Assembly: GCF_003474385.1 (NCBI RefSeq)
Contig: NZ_QUCY01000012.1
Coordinates: forward strand, 1-64,000
Length of the DNA: 64,000 bases
Origin: Senegalimassilia sp003474385
Lineage (GTDB): Bacteria > Actinomycetota > Coriobacteriia > Coriobacteriales > Eggerthellaceae
Direction of reading: 5' to 3'
Part shown: piece by piece, positions 61,390 to 64,000 of the stretch
Numbering within the stretch: position 1 is the first letter of the stretch
How the letters are laid out: each line of letters opens with the position of its first letter
The notes under the pieces: model-generated
The model's input: the letters and a program-made list of their open reading frames with translations, nothing else
Database searches by the model: none
What the model was told of the DNA's origin: nothing
Position numbers and translations under genes: made by a program

Positions 61390-62328
61390 CTACAAAACAG
61401 CCGAGAACGTTGCCAGCAACGGGATGGTGACCAGCGCCAAGACAGTGGTGATGAAGGTGCCCTGCGCCATGGTCTTGGCGTCGCCGCCGTACTGGTAGCA
61501 GAACATGGTGCCGTTGGTGGCCACGGGCATGGCGGCCAGCACCACGACGACACCCAGCAATGCTCCGCCGGCAAGAGGGCGCATGACGGCGAAGATGAGC
61601 AGCGGGGTGGCCACCATGCGGACCAGGCACGCGATCCACAGGCGAGGGGTTCCCAGAAGCTTGGCGGCGGGAAGGTTCGCCAGCGACGAACCCACGATGA
61701 GCAGCGTGGCGGGCGTGGTGAAGCTGCCGATGGTGGAAAGCGCGGGGCCGACCACAGGAACGGCATGCACGCCGTAAAACGCCAACGCCATGGTGATGAG
61801 CGTGGCGATGTTGCAGGGCGTGACGAAATCGCGCCAGCTCATGCGCACCTTGACGCCGTATTCGTTGTCCGATGCGATGAGCCAGGCGCCGAAGGTGAAC
61901 GACAGCAGGTTGAACACGATGTTGTACACAACGGCGTATACAACCGTCTGCGGGCCGAAGATGGCCGACAGCACGGGGTAACCGATGAAGCCCGTGTTGC
62001 CGAAAATGAGCATGAAGCGGTACACCCCGCGCCGGCCGTCGGGGATGCGCAGCACGTAGGTGACCAGGTAGGCGATGGGGATGAACAGCACATAGCTGAG
62101 CACTGAAAGCCCGATGATCTGAGCCATAAGCGCGGGATCGGGCAAGCTATCCACGTTGAGCACCGACGCCAAGATCAGCGCCGGCAACGTGGCGCTCAGG
62201 ACAAGCCCCGAGAGCTTCTTGTCGAAATCGGCGTCCATGACGCCCGTTTTCTTGCAGATATAGCCGACGCCTATGGCGGCGAACAGGGCCACCATCTGCG
62301 TGAAGATGCTGCTGAACTGGCTAAGCAC
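61390..62328 (-). CDS. AEC family transporter (auxin efflux carrier-like)
   Basis: Membrane carrier with about ten helices in two halves; typical NTGFIGYPVL motif after the fourth helix and PVATNGTMFCYQY near the ninth. Bacterial relatives move malate, malonate or other carboxylates; substrate unknown. 312 aa from GTG 62328, chosen for GGAAGGGAAG just upstream; the ATG at 62367 has no such site. Downstream of uppP on the same strand, 72 bp apart. Confidence 0.9.
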   Translation of the reverse strand: MLSQFSSIFTQMVALFAAIGVGYICKKTGVMDADFDKKLSGLVLSATLPALILASVLNVDSLPDPALMAQIIGLSVLSYVLFIPIAYLVTYVLRIPDGRRGVYRFMLIFGNTGFIGYPVLSAIFGPQTVVYAVVYNIVFNLLSFTFGAWLIASDNEYGVKVRMSWRDFVTPCNIATLITMALAFYGVHAVPVVGPALSTIGSFTTPATLLIVGSSLANLPAAKLLGTPRLWIACLVRMVATPLLIFAVMRPLAGGALLGVVVVLAAMPVATNGTMFCYQYGGDAKTMAQGTFITTVLALVTIPLLATFSAVL

Positions 62329-62400
62329 CGCTTCCCTTCCCTTTCCCCGTGCATTGCGCGAGCTCACGGAGCAGGGCGGGAAAGCGCCGGGCGCGGACCG

Positions 62401-63402
62401 TTACGCCAGGATGCCCGCGGTTTGCAGCGCGAAGACGCCGAGCACCAGCGCGCCCACCGCGATGCGGTACCAGCCGAACGCCGTGAAGTCGTTCTTCTTA
62501 ATGTACCCCATCAGGAACTTGATGGACACCACGGACATGGCGAACGCCGAAACCACGCCTACTGCGAGCACCACTGCCTCGGTGGTCGTCATGGCAAGGC
62601 CTGCGGCGGCGAACTTGATGCATTTCACCAGGCCCCAGCCGAACATGATGGGGATGGCCAGGAAGAACGTGAACTCCGCCGCGGCGGTCCTGCTGCAGCC
62701 GCACAGCATGCCGCCGATGATGGTGGCGCCCGAACGGGAGGTGCCGGGGACGATGGCGAGCACTTGGAAGCAACCGATCTTCAGGGCCGTCTTCCAATCG
62801 ATGTCGTCGACATCGGCGATACGGAAGATGCCGCGCTCTGCCGCGGCGTCAAGGTCGGCGGCGCAGGCATGAGCGGGCGCGGGATGAGACGGAGCCTGCA
62901 CGCGGGCATGGCGGCCGCGCGGTGCCGGAGGCTGCTCGACACGGGCACGCGCCTGGTTGCGCACCGCGGCACGGGCACGGCGCATGCGGCGGCGGTTGCG
63001 GCGCTCCATGACGATGAACACCACGCCGTACAAGATAAGCATGGCGGCAACGGTGACCTTGTTGTAGAAGTGGGCGTTCACCCAGTCGTCGAGCAAAATG
63101 CCCACGACAGCCGCCGGGATACATCCGATCGCCACCATCCCCCACAGCCGCCAGGTCGCGCGCTTCTCGTCGGCGTTTTTGCGCGGACTCAGGGGATTGA
63201 GCTTGTGGAAGTACAGCGTGAGCACGGCCAGGATGGCGCCGATCTGGATGACCACCAAAAACAGCGCAAGAAACTCCGGAGAAACCTGGAGCTGCACGAA
63301 ATCATCGACGAGGATCATATGGCCCGTCGACGAGATGGGCAGCCATTCGGTGACGCCCTCGACGATGCCGATCAGTAGGGATTTCAACGCTTCGATGATC
63401 AT
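62401..63402 (-). CDS. uppP: Undecaprenyl-diphosphatase with Arg/Ala-rich loop insertion
   Basis: Recycles the lipid carrier for wall synthesis and gives bacitracin tolerance. Active-site motifs GVTEWLPISSTGH (16-28) and VPGTSRSGAT (218-227); about eight helices. Residues about 134-195 form a cytoplasmic loop with many Arg, Ala and Pro (RRNRRRMRRARA...) not seen in E. coli UppP (273 aa); total here 333 aa. ATG 63402 follows AAAGGCGGA. Complements the dcw genes and murJ in the lipid II cycle. Confidence 0.95.
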   Translation of the reverse strand: MIIEALKSLLIGIVEGVTEWLPISSTGHMILVDDFVQLQVSPEFLALFLVVIQIGAILAVLTLYFHKLNPLSPRKNADEKRATWRLWGMVAIGCIPAAVVGILLDDWVNAHFYNKVTVAAMLILYGVVFIVMERRNRRRMRRARAAVRNQARARVEQPPAPRGRHARVQAPSHPAPAHACAADLDAAAERGIFRIADVDDIDWKTALKIGCFQVLAIVPGTSRSGATIIGGMLCGCSRTAAAEFTFFLAIPIMFGWGLVKCIKFAAAGLAMTTTEAVVLAVGVVSAFAMSVVSIKFLMGYIKKNDFTAFGWYRIAVGALVLGVFALQTAGILA

Positions 63403-63747
63403 GTTCCGCCTTTCGGTGAGCCCTTCACGCGCGAACGCGGGCCGAATAAGCCCGCGATGCCGCACGGATTCGAAATTGTAGAAGGCGGCGAAGCGCCACG
63501 CGCACCGAGAGCCGCACAAGGCCCGATAAACCAGAGCGGGCGCACGTTTTCTTTACCTGCATTTGATATTGGAAGGGCAAAACGCAGGCGATAACATGGG
63601 CCTTGCGTAGCGTTGTATTGAAGATGCACAGCCGACAGGTATGGATTAGCGCAGCTTACTGTACAATCGTTGATACAAATACGCAGACAAAAGTGCAGCC
63701 GCAAGCGCGGCCGGGCAGCATGATACAACCGAAGAAGGAGCCTTCTA
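63403..63747. other. Divergent uppP / guaA control region
   Basis: About 345 bp without a supported gene. A TACAAT hexamer at about 63661-63666 could be the guaA -10, about 80 bp before the start. I see no purine riboswitch core. Confidence 0.45.
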
Positions 63748-64000
63748 GTGAGCACCGCATCGTCCAGTTCCACCAACCAGAAAGTCGTCGTGTTCGACTT
63801 CGGCGCGCAGTACGGGCAGCTGATCGCCCGCCGCGTGCGCGATTTGCACGTGTACTCGGAGATCGTCCCGTGCGACATCACCGCCGACGAGGTGCATGAG
63901 ATGGCGCCCGCCGCCATCATCCTGTCCGGCGGCCCGGCCTCCGTCAACGCAGAGGACGCTCCGCGCGTCGACCCCGCCATCTACGAGCTGGGCGTGCCGA
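63748..64000 (+). CDS. guaA: GMP synthase (glutamine-hydrolysing), 5' part
   Basis: Converts XMP to GMP with glutamine. Only the first 84 codons are in the window: a Ser/Thr-rich start, then VVVFDFGAQYGQLIARRVRD, SEIVPCD and AIILSGGPASV, the opening of the class I glutaminase domain; the nucleophile Cys and synthetase part lie beyond the right edge. GTG 63748 has AAGGAG 7 bases upstream. The frame is open to the window end. Confidence 0.94.
   Translation, partial: MSTASSSSTNQKVVVFDFGAQYGQLIARRVRDLHVYSEIVPCDITADEVHEMAPAAIILSGGPASVNAEDAPRVDPAIYELGVP

Overview
The window looks like core chromosome of a high-GC, Gram-positive actinobacterium. Coriobacteriia (Eggerthellales/Eggerthellaceae, for example Slackia-like) is the best guess. 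Reasons: a dcw cluster with mraZ, sepF, yggT and divIVA but no ftsA; many GTG/TTG starts with purine-rich Shine-Dalgarno sites; anaerobe-type genes (rubredoxin-fused flavin reductase, oxygen-labile serine dehydratase, 2[4Fe-4S] ferredoxin, Mn-type pyrophosphatase, DUF1846). The genus is inference, since no rRNA gene lies inside the window.

Layout. 1-825: two tandem rRNA-type promoters reading leftward toward an rRNA operon presumed just off the left edge. 0.86-2.66 kb: CCA-adding enzyme, tRNA-Gln and two identical tRNA-Glu genes. 3.2-4.9 kb: an amidohydrolase. 5.1-8.1 kb (minus): thiamine genes thiD and thiC under a TPP riboswitch, with thiN upstream. 8.1-8.5 kb: RNase P RNA. 8.7-29.4 kb (minus): a long division/cell-wall cluster read right to left: mraZ, rsmH, ftsL-like, ftsI/PBP, murE, murF, mraY, murD, ftsW, murG, murC, murB, ftsQ, ftsZ, pgeF, yggS, sepF, yggT, divIVA. 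29.8-32.5 kb (minus): xerD and pyrG. 32.9-38.7 kb: a DUF1846 protein, the lipid II flippase murJ, NAD kinase and a flavin reductase-rubredoxin fusion. 39.1-45.3 kb (minus): L31, trigger factor and a FtsX/MacB-type ABC exporter. 45.4-50.7 kb (minus): rpsL-rpsG-fusA-rpsJ-rplC-rplD-rplW, ended by a strong terminator. 50.9-63.4 kb: M20 peptidase, PQ-loop-like membrane protein, LysR regulator, pyrophosphatase, serine dehydratase, PcrA/UvrD helicase, ferredoxin, chorismate mutase-DAHP synthase, AEC transporter and UppP. Right edge: the 5' end of guaA.

How the genes work together. The dcw genes supply almost the whole cytoplasmic and membrane part of peptidoglycan precursor synthesis (MurB-F, MraY, MurG), the septal synthase pair (FtsW/PBP) and the Z-ring with its SepF anchor. 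MurJ (lipid II flipping) and UppP (carrier recycling) are encoded elsewhere in the same window and complete the lipid cycle. MraZ probably represses the cluster through TGGG repeats inside its promoter.

I see no insertion sequence, prophage, CRISPR array, defence island or obvious new system. The most interesting signals are regulatory and architectural: the MraZ-box arrays in opposite orientations, the bidirectional -10 between rnpB and thiN, the S10 operon cut after rplW, and lineage-specific extensions in UppP and L31.
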